IMG/VR virus record: IMGVR_UViG_3300031576_001287
Coordinates: 1 to 34,731 of that record
DNA length: 34,731 bases
Direction: 5' to 3' (one strand)
From: a virus
Position numbers and translations under genes: made by a program
Notes under the pieces: model-generated
The model's database searches: none
What the model was told of the DNA's origin: nothing
What the model saw: the letters and a program-made list of their open reading frames with translations, nothing else
In this document: positions 13,117 to 20,593 of the stretch, piece by piece
Layout of the letters: each line of letters opens with the position of its first letter
Position numbering within the stretch: position 1 is the stretch's first letter

Positions 13117-14646
13117 TCATCTCCTAAAATTCCACCAGGATTTTTCGGGATTAAAAAATTTTCGTTCTTTGAGCGGCTTGAAATTGCCGCGTTCGAGATA
13201 GCGAAAGATCATAATGTACGCCGTGGCCAGCGCGTCGATGCCGTCGAGCTTGCCTTTGTCCTTGCCAAAGGCGAGGAGCTGGCTGCGCAATTTCTCGAAA
13301 TCTTTCGTAAGCAATATTTTTTCGGAGTAGCGGAGCATGTTGGTCTGGTGCGGATGCACGAGATTCATAATGCGACTGTCTTTATCGGCGGCGCGCTCCA
13401 CGGTTTTAAGTTGGCTGCTGAGATGCGTCACGATGGGCAACGTCGCCTTGCGGGTTTTCATCCAGTCGCGATAATACGGCTCGGCGAAACTCCACTGCGA
13501 AAAATCATTTTCAAAGAGCAGACATTTCCAATTCGGGATCAGGCCGCGCAACGTCTGCACGTAATCGAAGAGCAGCGGATAACTTTCTTTGCGGATGTAA
13601 ATGTCCTGCACGATCACTTCTTGTTGGCTGGTAATGCCCACGGTCGCGACGGCTTTATCACACGCGGCCGGCGAGACGCCGATGCTCGGATCGCAAGCGG
13701 AGATCGAGGCGAGTATCTGCAAGAGATTGACGTTGACCGGATTGATCATCTCCGGCATGAACACTTCGCCTTTAACGCTGGGCTTGTCCATGTACTCGCC
13801 GAGCCAAATATCCCACGGCATGTTCAGGCGAAACTCTTCCCATTGCGCTTCAGATTTATATTGCGGCCACGTGCTCTTGCCGGATTCATCCAACGCCGGC
13901 AAAGAGAAATGCTTTTCCGGATTGCGATTTTTGAGTTGCACAATCGGGCAGGTTTCGGAAATGCTGTTGCCCATGGTGATACTCAAACCTTCCTCCTCCA
14001 TTTGCCCCGCAACTTCGCTTTCGATGAAATCCACGACTTTGCCGTTATCGTATTCGCTGGTCACGGTGTCCTTGTTGTAAAGATCATCGTTGATCGCGAC
14101 GCGAATGCGTTTAAATTCATCATCGACCAAATTGCGCAGCCCGGTTTTGACACTGCCGGCAATGAGATGGGTTTTGCCGATGATGTAATGGCCCTTCAAA
14201 TCTTGTTCGAGTGTCGGCGCATAATCATAAAGCAACAAACGATTGCGAAAGATCAGGCGCTTCAACGCGGCGGTGCGCTCGTCGGCAAGGTTTTCTTTGG
14301 TGCGGCAATTGATGTTGATGATGCCGCCGACGTTCAAACAGAGCGGCTTGACGGCTTTGGTGATGTACGTGAACGCGGATTTGCCGCATTTGCGAAAACC
14401 GGAGATCGTCCACATGCCGGTTTTCATCTTGGCAATCGCTTGGTGCAAATCATTCCACGCGAGATTAAAAATCTGCGGGAAATAAATCCGGCAAAATTCG
14501 AGATCGTTTTTGTCGGCGTTGCGTCTCCGCCCCAAACGTTTTTCCGGGGTCAAGTCGGTGGTGGTGACCTCAACGAGGACGTTATCGAGAAACAGCTCGA
14601 AAGCGTCATCCAGCTGATCTAATTTTTGCCGGGAAAAGTTATTCAT
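13117..14646 (-). CDS. Terminase large subunit (Mu gp28-like)
   Basis: Product of 509 aa: the DNA-packaging motor ATPase and nuclease. Seen: Walker A GFRKCGKS (83-90) in the variant form common to Mu gp28-type terminases, a possible Walker B at RVAINDD (182-188), then the RNase-H-like nuclease domain with D319 (SACDPS), E379 (LLFEND) and the KLDGIDALATAY block (D468, D471). All three acidic sites are present. The start at 14646 has a stop codon just upstream in frame and only a weak SD. In this order it follows gpG and one unknown gene, whereas the small terminase and portal lie further upstream. Confidence 0.88.
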   Translation of the reverse strand: MNNFSRQKLDQLDDAFELFLDNVLVEVTTTDLTPEKRLGRRRNADKNDLEFCRIYFPQIFNLAWNDLHQAIAKMKTGMWTISGFRKCGKSAFTYITKAVKPLCLNVGGIININCRTKENLADERTAALKRLIFRNRLLLYDYAPTLEQDLKGHYIIGKTHLIAGSVKTGLRNLVDDEFKRIRVAINDDLYNKDTVTSEYDNGKVVDFIESEVAGQMEEEGLSITMGNSISETCPIVQLKNRNPEKHFSLPALDESGKSTWPQYKSEAQWEEFRLNMPWDIWLGEYMDKPSVKGEVFMPEMINPVNVNLLQILASISACDPSIGVSPAACDKAVATVGITSQQEVIVQDIYIRKESYPLLFDYVQTLRGLIPNWKCLLFENDFSQWSFAEPYYRDWMKTRKATLPIVTHLSSQLKTVERAADKDSRIMNLVHPHQTNMLRYSEKILLTKDFEKLRSQLLAFGKDKGKLDGIDALATAYIMIFRYLERGNFKPLKERKFFNPEKSWWNFRR

Positions 14647-14851
14647 AAAAATCTAATTCTTGAAAAATTGTGACACTTTTAAAAAACTTCCTACAGTGCG
14701 ATTAGAGCGAACTTTTTTTTAAGACATATTTTGAGCCATTGGAGAAAAAATCGTTCAATTACAACCCTTGTAAGAGAGTCGTTTGAACATTTTTCCGGTC
14801 TGATATGTTTATGGAAACGGCCAATTTTCGGAACGACTAATTTTTCGGCGA
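14647..14851. other. AT-rich 205-bp non-coding gap before large terminase
   Basis: No convincing frame or hairpin terminator seen. The stretch is rich in A/T runs (poly-T and poly-A tracts near 14712-14720 and 14744-14750). It contrasts with the tight spacing of the rest of the operon, so it could hold a promoter or a regulatory site for the large terminase. I cannot point to a specific box. Confidence 0.5.
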
Positions 14852-15187
14852 TTATTTGAGCCGTTTTTTGAAATTATTGGAACTGCTCAGATAGATAATC
14901 TCCTGCACGACTTTATTTATTTCATCGGTCAAAATTTCTTTATTTTTTTCATTATCGTGTGACAATAAAAATTTACGTTTGATTGAAATTATGTTGTCAT
15001 TAAATAATTGTATGAATGTAATTTTTATGTTTTCGTAAAAAGTGGTAAAATTTCTGCCTCGCGCTTTCACTTCGACTTTGAGGCGATCACCCAAGAGCGT
15101 GCAGGTGATCAGGCCATAAATATTTTTTTCGGGCATCCGCGTTTCGGCAATGTGGCGCGTAGGCGCTGGCGTTGTCTTTTTTGTCAT
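14852..15187 (-). CDS. Unknown 111-aa protein between gpG and terminase
   Basis: Starts MTKKTTPAPTRHIAETRMPE with AGGAAAG upstream. Seen: a short beta-rich middle (YGLITCTLLGDRLKVEVKAR), then an Ile/Asn/Lys-rich C-terminal half (TFIQLFNDNIISIKRKFLL; NKVVQEIIYL). Its base composition is clearly more AT-rich than its neighbours, matching the gap that follows, which suggests a foreign insertion (a 'moron') of about 0.5 kb. No family recognised. Confidence 0.6.
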   Translation of the reverse strand: MTKKTTPAPTRHIAETRMPEKNIYGLITCTLLGDRLKVEVKARGRNFTTFYENIKITFIQLFNDNIISIKRKFLLSHDNEKNKEILTDEINKVVQEIIYLSSSNNFKKRLK

Positions 15188-15205
15188 AAAACTTTCCTAT
15201 CAAGG

Positions 15206-15232
15206 TGTCGCGCCTCGACTTCGCTCGGCGTG
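15206..15232. repeat. CTCGACTTCGCTCGGCGTGAC interspersed repeat
   Basis: The spacer between the gpG-like gene and the next gene holds CGCGCCTCGACTTCGCTC followed by GGCGTGAC, a longer relative of the TTCGAC..GCTCA repeat seen at five other places in the prophage. Its ends (CGCCTCGA / TCGGCG) can pair to a short hairpin. Confidence 0.6.
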
Positions 15233-15241
15233 ACTTATTTT

Positions 15242-15709
15242 TTAATTCGGCAATTTTTGCAGCAACAATTCGAGATCATGGCCGATCAAGTCGAGCAAAT
15301 CTTTTTCGTCCTGGGAATTGACGCCCCAAAATTCGCGAATAACGCGCGAGCGGCCGGCGCCGAGTTCGTTATGATAACTCGCCAGCTTCCGTTTGCGCGG
15401 ATCGCGGAATAAGATTTCGACGTTGGAAAAATCCGTCGCGACGAGGTGATCAATTTGCTGCAACATGCCGCTGATGTCATCGAGCGTGAGATTGACCACG
15501 TGCGTCGGAATGCCGGTGGTTTTGAATTTGCGCTCCGCATATTTCTCGTTGTAAGGCTTAAAAGTTTTGCCGGACAAATCCAAGCCGCGCCGGGTGCGAT
15601 CTTTTATTTTACGAATCTGCGCGAGGCCGAGCTTATTGAGCAGCGTTTGGTTTTGCAAACCGGCGAGAATGGTTTGCAGCGCTTTTTTCATTTTGGCAAA
15701 ATCGAACAT
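15242..15709 (-). CDS. Mu gpG-like virion morphogenesis protein
   Basis: Product of 155 aa. Seen: IRKIKDRTRRGLDLSGKTF (about residues 31-49) followed by KPYNEKYAERK, then the C-terminal ELGAGRSRVIREFWGVN, both signature blocks of the Mu gpG / phage virion morphogenesis family, in which the second reads 'R..LG.s......i...'. Family knowledge: gpG takes part in tail completion or head-tail joining. It lies directly after the portal gene with a 27-bp repeat-filled spacer. Confidence 0.78.
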   Translation of the reverse strand: MFDFAKMKKALQTILAGLQNQTLLNKLGLAQIRKIKDRTRRGLDLSGKTFKPYNEKYAERKFKTTGIPTHVVNLTLDDISGMLQQIDHLVATDFSNVEILFRDPRKRKLASYHNELGAGRSRVIREFWGVNSQDEKDLLDLIGHDLELLLQKLPN

Positions 15710-15710
15710 T

Positions 15711-15733
15711 CGTGTAACGTGAAACGTGTAACG
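15711..15733. repeat. CGTGTAACGTG-type repeat in spacer
   Basis: CGTGTAACG occurs twice, separated by TGAAA, filling the spacer between the portal and gpG-like genes. It is a third short-repeat type in the prophage spacers. Confidence 0.65.
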
Positions 15734-15736
15734 GTC

Positions 15737-16867
15737 TTAATCCAAGAGATTGAGGTTTTGTTTTTCCAGCGGCGCTTGATCTTCGTATTTGAAAATTCCA
15801 AGTTTGGCGACTTCGTCGGGATTGATCCGATAGCCGGTTTCCCAGGCGAAGCGCAAAACTTCCAGGCGCTCATTGACGTTGATCGGCTCGGATTTGTCCA
15901 ACGACAAAACCGGATAGCGGGCGGTGCCGAAATTGCGATCCACCAAAATTTTCACCAAGCGGGAAACTTGCTGCTCGATGAAAAAAATATCGCCGAGCGC
16001 CACTTCGCGGCGGACGCGATAGCTCGAGGTATTGTCGCCGACTTGCAGGCCGGGGGCTTGCTCGACGGAATTGGCATGGCCGAGAATGCTAATGGCGATG
16101 CCCTTATCCGAATTGCCGACGAAGCTTTCATGGTCGCCGGTGTGGCGCTGCGCTTCTTTGAATTCAATCTCGGTGCCTTGCGGCATAACGCCGGTTGAAG
16201 AACCGGCAATGGTTTTGACGGCGTTCTCAATCTCGGTTTTAAATTCTGCGCTCGCGCCGGGGGGATATTTGCCGATGATGATGGCCTCGCCGAATTTTTC
16301 TAAAAAACTCGCCCACGATTCCAAGCCAAATTCTTTGAGAATGTAATCGCGCAACACGGGCAAGAGCACCGGCATTCGCGTGGTCTCACTCACCAACGCG
16401 CCGTCGAGCGGAATCTCGCGCAAATCTTTGTCGCCAAAATCCACTTTGAGAATGCCGTTCGGATCGTAGCGAAAATATCTTTGGTTGAGCTTCTCGGTTT
16501 TGACGATCACCTGTTTGCCGTCGCGCATTTCCCAAATCAAATTGACCACGGAAAACTTTTTCATCCGGGCTTCTTCAATGTCCTCGAATAACTCGCGCAT
16601 GTCGAGACCCATAAAAACGGACTCGATGAAATCTTTCACGGTCATGTCGGCGGCGCTTTCGCTCACCGCGCTCACCCGCCAATCTTTCAAGAAGCCGGCG
16701 CGCCGGCCGAGCAAGCAACCGGCGACGTGGGTATCGAGTTCGGCCTGCTCGATCAGCGCGATGACTTCGCGGAGATTGCCATTCTTGTAATTTTCCACGG
16801 CGCGTTTGTAAAACGCCGGCGAAAACGAAACGTTGGTGTGACCGATTTTTTTATTGACAGTGATCAT
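15737..16867 (-). CDS. Portal protein (Mu gp29-like, DUF935)
   Basis: Product of 376 aa, forming the dodecameric ring at the capsid vertex through which DNA is packaged. Seen: an N-terminal segment with HVAGCLLGRRAGFLKDWRV (about 47-65), ARMKKFSVVNLIWEMRDG, SWASFLEKFGEAIIIGKYPP (about 183-202), and the EIEFKEAQRHTGDHESFVGN block, all as in the gp29/DUF935 family. It is somewhat shorter than Mu gp29 (512 aa), mainly at the C-terminus. It follows the small terminase across a repeat-filled spacer. Confidence 0.88.
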   Translation of the reverse strand: MITVNKKIGHTNVSFSPAFYKRAVENYKNGNLREVIALIEQAELDTHVAGCLLGRRAGFLKDWRVSAVSESAADMTVKDFIESVFMGLDMRELFEDIEEARMKKFSVVNLIWEMRDGKQVIVKTEKLNQRYFRYDPNGILKVDFGDKDLREIPLDGALVSETTRMPVLLPVLRDYILKEFGLESWASFLEKFGEAIIIGKYPPGASAEFKTEIENAVKTIAGSSTGVMPQGTEIEFKEAQRHTGDHESFVGNSDKGIAISILGHANSVEQAPGLQVGDNTSSYRVRREVALGDIFFIEQQVSRLVKILVDRNFGTARYPVLSLDKSEPINVNERLEVLRFAWETGYRINPDEVAKLGIFKYEDQAPLEKQNLNLLD

Positions 16868-16870
16868 GGC

Positions 16871-16905
16871 ATAGTCTGAGGTCTATTGTCCGATGTCCGA
16901 AGTCG
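16871..16905. repeat. AAGTCCGAGGTC-type interspersed repeat in spacer
   Basis: The spacer between small terminase and portal contains AGTCTGAGGTC, TTGTCCGATG and TCCGAAGTCG, the same family as the spacers near 11.9, 12.4 and 20.5 kb. Confidence 0.7.
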
Positions 16906-16906
16906 A

Positions 16907-17386
16907 TTAGCCGAGCTTCTTACGAATCTCGGTACGAAAGTCGCGAATGGCTTCGGCAAATTCTTGGCTGATCAGCTTGGGATAATTTTGCCGCGTATAG
17001 TTGACGAAGTCGGTCATCAGTTGATACATGACGGGAATCTGATAACGAGGGTCATCTATTCTTTCAAGCTGCTTTTGCATCTTCGCAATGGCATCAGCAT
17101 CAATATGACCGAAATCAGCTTTATCATAAAATTTGTGAATTTGCTTCAGAATCTTTTTTACAAGGCTGCTCGGACTGATCTTTTCGTATTCATCTTCCTC
17201 AAGGGCATGACGCTGATCATACCAGTCTTTACCCTCGGCGTTTTTTTCCTTCGCCCATTTCATAATGGTGTTCGCCGAAGGGCGCTGCTTGAAATGCTTG
17301 GCGATTTCATGCGGCCCTTTCTCTTCATGGACGAATTGCCGGCGCGCTTCCAGGCGAATCTCTTTGTCAAAATGTTTCGTGGCCAT
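16907..17386 (-). CDS. Terminase small subunit (DUF1804, Mu gp27-like)
   Basis: Product of 159 aa. Seen: an N-terminal HTH region (MATKHFDKEIRLEARRQFVH then GPHEIAKHFKQRPSANTIMK, about residues 24-43) followed by WAKEKN and a helical C-terminal half. This matches the small-terminase DUF1804 pattern, in which an HTH reads the phage DNA. Family knowledge: the small subunit recognises packaging DNA and recruits the large subunit. It is the first gene of the leftward packaging operon, transcribed from the divergent control region. No strong SD is seen. Confidence 0.78.
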   Translation of the reverse strand: MATKHFDKEIRLEARRQFVHEEKGPHEIAKHFKQRPSANTIMKWAKEKNAEGKDWYDQRHALEEDEYEKISPSSLVKKILKQIHKFYDKADFGHIDADAIAKMQKQLERIDDPRYQIPVMYQLMTDFVNYTRQNYPKLISQEFAEAIRDFRTEIRKKLG

Positions 17387-17429
17387 GCGAGAATATAAGC
17401 ATTAAAGGAAAATTAACATAGCTTTAAAG

Positions 17430-17449
17430 ACTCACATACATATATGAGT
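17430..17449. promoter_or_regulatory. Imperfect 20-bp palindrome in divergent late control region
   Basis: ACTCACATAC / ATATATGAGT pair at 8 of 10 positions. It lies in the AT-rich 136-bp region (17387-17522) between the two divergent morphogenesis operons, upstream of the rightward promoter. It is a candidate binding site for a late activator (Mor/C-like in Mu) or a repressor; no Mor/C gene is visible in this window. Confidence 0.5.
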
Positions 17450-17458
17450 TTGATTTAG

Positions 17459-17487
17459 TTGTTATTGTATATTTGTTTTTTTATATT
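17459..17487 (+). promoter_or_regulatory. Rightward late promoter
   Basis: TTGTTA (17459-17464), a 17-base spacer, TATATT (17482-17487). It precedes the protease/scaffold gene by about 35 bases and would start the capsid-tail operon. The -35 is imperfect (two mismatches from TTGACA), consistent with need for an activator. Confidence 0.6.
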
Positions 17488-17522
17488 TAATCATCGAAAT
17501 GAAAAATAACAGGTGCAATTAA

Positions 17523-18548
17523 ATGTTCGACTGGTTTAAAAATCGCGGCGAGAAAAAAAGCTTGAAAGGTTTGTACTTCAATCAGACCGACATCAAGCAA
17601 GAAGATTTTATCAAGATCGTGCCGGTCGGTTACTTTCCGAATCATCCGGATGGGGCGCACCAGATCGAAGCGCGCCACATTGAAGAGATGATGAAGAATT
17701 TTGCCGCGACGAAAACCGACCTGTTGTTTGATTGGGAGCACCGAAGTTTGCGGGGCGATTCGCGCGCGGCGGGCTGGGCGAATGCGATGGAAGCGCGGGC
17801 CGATGGATTGTACGTCAAATATCCGGAATTCACCAAGCCGGCGCAAGAGCAGATCGGTAATCGCGAGTATCGTTATTTTTCGCCGGTGTATCGCTTAAAC
17901 ACGAAAAACAAGCTCGGCCAAGAGATCGGGGCCACGATGGTTTCGGTCGCGCTCACCAATGTTCCTTATATGGACAGTGAGATTGACGCGATTAAAAACG
18001 ACAAAACGGAGAATGCCGCAATGAACAAAATTTATTTGAATTTTTTCGGCCTGCCGGAAAACGCGACCGAGGCCGAGGTGAAAACCAAGCTCGACGCGAT
18101 GCGCGCCAAATACGGTTTGCCGGAAACCGCGACGCTGGATGAAATTTTAGGGAAGGCCGCAACGCCGGCCGCCCCGGTGGAAAAACCCGCGAGCGGTGAA
18201 GCCAAAGCCAACTCGGCGACGCCGGACATTGAAACCCGCTTGGCCGCGTTAGAATTGGATCGCCAACGGGGTAATTTGGCGAATGCGGAATTGTTGGTGG
18301 ATGACGCGATTGCAGCGGGAAAAATTCTGCCGGCGCATCGCGCGATCTGGGTGAACTCGGCGCGCAATGATTTCGATGGCACCAAAACGCAGATCGTGGC
18401 AATGGCGAAAAATGCCGCGCTGCCGGCGACGGTAGACAAGCCGAAGGCCGGCGAGTCGAATGTCAAAGTCAATGCGGTCGCCGACGCAACGGCCTATATT
18501 AAGGGATTTAACCGGCAACCGCAACCGCGCCTAAATCCGGTTTGCTGA
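17523..18548 (+). CDS. Mu gpI-like prohead protease with C-terminal scaffold
   Basis: Product of 341 aa; CAGGTG lies upstream of the ATG. Seen: KIVPVGYFPNHPDG near residue 34 and LLFDWEHRSLRG near residue 66 with AAGWANAMEARADGLYVKYP, the core blocks of the Mu gpI protease family; REYRYFSPVYRL follows. The C-terminal half (about 165-330) is Ala/Lys/Glu-rich and low in complexity, as expected of the fused scaffold (gpZ-like). Family knowledge: the protease cleaves scaffold during capsid maturation. It heads the rightward operon and is followed by the capsid gene. Confidence 0.85.
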   Translation: MFDWFKNRGEKKSLKGLYFNQTDIKQEDFIKIVPVGYFPNHPDGAHQIEARHIEEMMKNFAATKTDLLFDWEHRSLRGDSRAAGWANAMEARADGLYVKYPEFTKPAQEQIGNREYRYFSPVYRLNTKNKLGQEIGATMVSVALTNVPYMDSEIDAIKNDKTENAAMNKIYLNFFGLPENATEAEVKTKLDAMRAKYGLPETATLDEILGKAATPAAPVEKPASGEAKANSATPDIETRLAALELDRQRGNLANAELLVDDAIAAGKILPAHRAIWVNSARNDFDGTKTQIVAMAKNAALPATVDKPKAGESNVKVNAVADATAYIKGFNRQPQPRLNPVC

Positions 18549-18590
18549 AATTTTGTTGTTGAACGGAAAATATTTTTTGGAGAGATCATC

Positions 18591-19532
18591 ATGGCTTTAC
18601 TTCGTGCAATCAGTCCTTCCGATCCTTTGACCAATTTGATTTTGGAAGGGTTGGAAGTCAGCGCGCCGATTCTGCGCGACGTTCAATTTTATGCGCGCAG
18701 CGGCTCTTCGGATTTGCTCAAAACGCAGCGCGAAGCCGAGACGCCGGCCAGCATCTTTCGCTCGTTGAACGAAGCGAACACGGCGACCGGCCCGACGCCG
18801 AATTACGACACCATCGCCAAAAAGATTGTGAGCTTTGATGCGAAGGTTGACGTGATTCTGGAAGATCGCAACGAGGATCCCGAAGCCGAACTCGCGCAGC
18901 AAACGCGGCTGAAAGCAAATGAGGCCGGATGGATTCTGCAAGAGCAAGCTTTTGAAGGGGATTCCGGCAGCGATGCCGAATCTTTCGACGGCCTGCGCAA
19001 TCTCGTTGATCCGGCTTGGCAGCTTGAGGTTGACACGAACGGCATTGTCTTGCAGCTTGGCAATTCCGATGACGCGGTCACGGCCCAGCAAGTGGCGATT
19101 GAAAAGTTGCAGCAGTTGTTTGCAATGGTGCGCGGCGGTGCGAGCCATGCGTATTTCAATGAGTATCTTAAAATTCGGATTCTCACCATCGCCAAAAACC
19201 TCGGCTTCTATCGCCAGAGCAAAGATGAGCTGGGTAACACCATCGAGCAAATCGGCGAGGTGATCATTCGCGGCGCGGGCTACGCGAAGGCCGGCACGCC
19301 GTTGCTGCCTTTTGATGAAACGGTTGGGGCTGCAACGAATTGCTCTTCGATCTTTGCAGTGCGTTGGGGCGAACGCGTCGAATTGACGGCGCTCACCTCG
19401 GTTGGCGTTAAAGCGCGCTATGCCGGGCAATCCGGCAACTTCATAACCAACAACGTCAATCTCGATATGGCGTTGGCGCTGCAAAACCCGACCGCGCTGG
19501 TGCAGTCGAGCGGCTGGCGTTTGACGGTTTAA
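18591..19532 (+). CDS. Major capsid protein (HK97-like)
   Basis: Product of 313 aa. Seen: MALLRAISPSDPLTNLILEG start, then a region rich in Asp/Glu with RSLNEANTATGPTP, IVSFDAKVDVILEDRNEDPE, and a C-terminal domain ending VNLDMALALQNPTALVQSSG. The order strand-helix-strand and the place right after the protease/scaffold fit an HK97-fold coat protein. Sequence identity to Mu gpT is not obvious, so the fold call relies on size and position. A hairpin and a terminator follow, consistent with high expression of the capsid gene. Confidence 0.75.
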   Translation: MALLRAISPSDPLTNLILEGLEVSAPILRDVQFYARSGSSDLLKTQREAETPASIFRSLNEANTATGPTPNYDTIAKKIVSFDAKVDVILEDRNEDPEAELAQQTRLKANEAGWILQEQAFEGDSGSDAESFDGLRNLVDPAWQLEVDTNGIVLQLGNSDDAVTAQQVAIEKLQQLFAMVRGGASHAYFNEYLKIRILTIAKNLGFYRQSKDELGNTIEQIGEVIIRGAGYAKAGTPLLPFDETVGAATNCSSIFAVRWGERVELTALTSVGVKARYAGQSGNFITNNVNLDMALALQNPTALVQSSGWRLTV

Positions 19533-19555
19533 TCGAAAAAATTCTTACTTATAAT

Positions 19556-19586
19556 GGAAGTCCTGCACAGGACGTGCACGACTTCC
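19556..19586 (+). other. Long hairpin downstream of capsid gene
   Basis: GGAAGTCCTGCAC and GTGCACGACTTCC form a 13-bp stem with one mismatch around loop AGGAC. It starts about 23 bases after the capsid stop. It lacks a U-run, so it may protect the capsid mRNA 3' end or mark an RNA processing site upstream of the terminator. Confidence 0.6.
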
Positions 19587-19615
19587 GATAATTTGGTGTG
19601 GTTGTCTCCTGTGCG

Positions 19616-19652
19616 CCCGTCCCGCAATAAGCGCGGGACGGGATTTTTAAAA
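19616..19652 (+). terminator. Rho-independent terminator after capsid gene
   Basis: CCCGTCCCGC / GCGGGACGGG make a perfect 10-bp GC-rich stem with a 7-base loop, followed by ATTTTTAAAA. It would cut transcription between the capsid and tail genes, so the latter need readthrough or another promoter. Confidence 0.85.
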
Positions 19653-19666
19653 CCAAGAGGTGAAAC

Positions 19667-20146
19667 GTGAAAAGAATTTTTCTTTTGAGTTTTTTGCTGT
19701 TGGCTTTTATGGTGCCGATGCTGGCCGTCGCGCAGACCGGCGCTTATTCTCGTGATGCGGTGTTCGCGCCGGCTTATCCGGGTGAAACCCTGCGCTTTAC
19801 TTGCGCGCTGGATTCGGTTGACTTAGATACCTCGCGGGCTTTTACCCTGGGCAAGTATGATGGCGCGTTCAGCCTGGCGACTTTCCCAATTTAGGCGCAA
19901 CGGAATTTCGGCTCGACCGTGGGCGCGGTTAAAGTTACCACCTTTATTGACGGCAGCTTCGACGGCTCGACGTGGTTTGCCTGCGATACGCTCGGCACGG
20001 ACGTAACGACCGAAGGAAAAACGCTCGTGCAGATTGATCTCAACAACAAACGCTTTCCCTATTACCGAATGCGCAGCAACGGCATCGCGACCAACCGGCC
20101 CGATTGCACCGTCGATTGGATTTGTTATTTGTATCATAAAGATTAG
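19667..20146 (+). pseudogene. Secreted/virion protein split by an in-frame amber codon
   Basis: One continuous frame of 159 codons with TAG at codon 76 (19892-19894). Seen: a Sec signal peptide (MKRIFLLSFLLLAFMVPMLA, cleaved after VAQ-like AVA), then a beta-rich domain. The downstream half (starting AQRNFGSTVGAVKVTTF) stays in the same frame, is protein-like, and contains no good SD, so it is the continuation, not a second gene. The fold resembles a small virion decoration or head-associated domain (VKVTTFIDGSFDGSTWF). Options: a degraded gene, suppressed or programmed readthrough, or a sequencing error. TAG is a real stop in other genes here. Confidence 0.65.
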
Positions 20147-20205
20147 CCGAGTCGTTCAATTCAAATCACCAAAACGAAAAACCTAAATTTTAACTTGGTG
20201 CAATC

Positions 20206-20538
20206 ATGGCGCAATTGACGATTCAAAATTTGGCAAAAACCGGCGTGGTCATTACCTATGGCGCGGCGGCGGGCGGCGGCGACGAGTTTGCCAACAACGG
20301 CAAGACTTTTTTGCACGTGAAAAACGGCGGCGGCTCTTCGATCAATGTCACCATCGCCAGCCAAGTCACCGATCCGGAGCCGGGCACGGCGGCGAGTAAT
20401 GTCGTCATTGCCGTCGCCAACGGCGCCGAGAAGATGATCGGGCCCTTCAATCAGAACGGCTATAATGATGTGAACGCCAAGGTGCAAGCGACGTACAGCG
20501 CCGTCACGAGCGTGACGGTCGCGGCGATTTCGGTTTAA
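20206..20538 (+). CDS. Capsid decoration-like protein
   Basis: Product of 110 aa. Seen: MAQLTIQNLAKTGVVITYGA, GGDEFANNGKTFLHVKNGGG, then SSINVTIASQVTDPEP and FNQNGYNDVNAKVQATY: small all-beta protein with the 'G.F.N.G.tfl...N.' pattern seen in head-decoration or fibre-like proteins of siphoviruses. It lies between the amber-split secreted protein and the holin-like protein. Role: probably stabilises or decorates the capsid; this is a family-pattern inference. Confidence 0.65.
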   Translation: MAQLTIQNLAKTGVVITYGAAAGGGDEFANNGKTFLHVKNGGGSSINVTIASQVTDPEPGTAASNVVIAVANGAEKMIGPFNQNGYNDVNAKVQATYSAVTSVTVAAISV

Positions 20539-20540
20539 TT

Positions 20541-20572
20541 GTTCGAGGTCGAATTGTCCGAGGTTCGAGGTC
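20541..20572. repeat. TCCGAGGTC-type interspersed repeat in spacer
   Basis: GTTCGAGGTCG, TTGTCCGAGG and TTCGAGGTC follow the decoration gene stop directly. Same family as the spacers near 11.9, 12.4 and 16.9 kb. Confidence 0.7.
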
Positions 20573-20593
20573 AAAATAAAATTGAGGTGTATC

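Noticed and set aside
13111-14622. Long 503-aa frame on the plus strand
   Set aside because: It lies opposite the large terminase, which has Walker A and nuclease motifs. The plus-strand reading has no domain and no operon context.
15206-15232. Rho-independent terminator in the spacer after the gpG-like gene
   Set aside because: The stem is short and imperfect and no proper U-run follows in the direction of transcription; it fits an interspersed repeat better.
18597-19484. 295-aa frame on the minus strand
   Set aside because: Antisense shadow of the capsid gene, with an Arg/His/Leu-rich reading typical of GC-biased complementary frames.
19919-20146. Separate gene starting at GTG 19919
   Set aside because: No Shine-Dalgarno sequence, and it is in the same frame as the upstream half that ends in TAG. 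It is better seen as the continuation of one interrupted gene.
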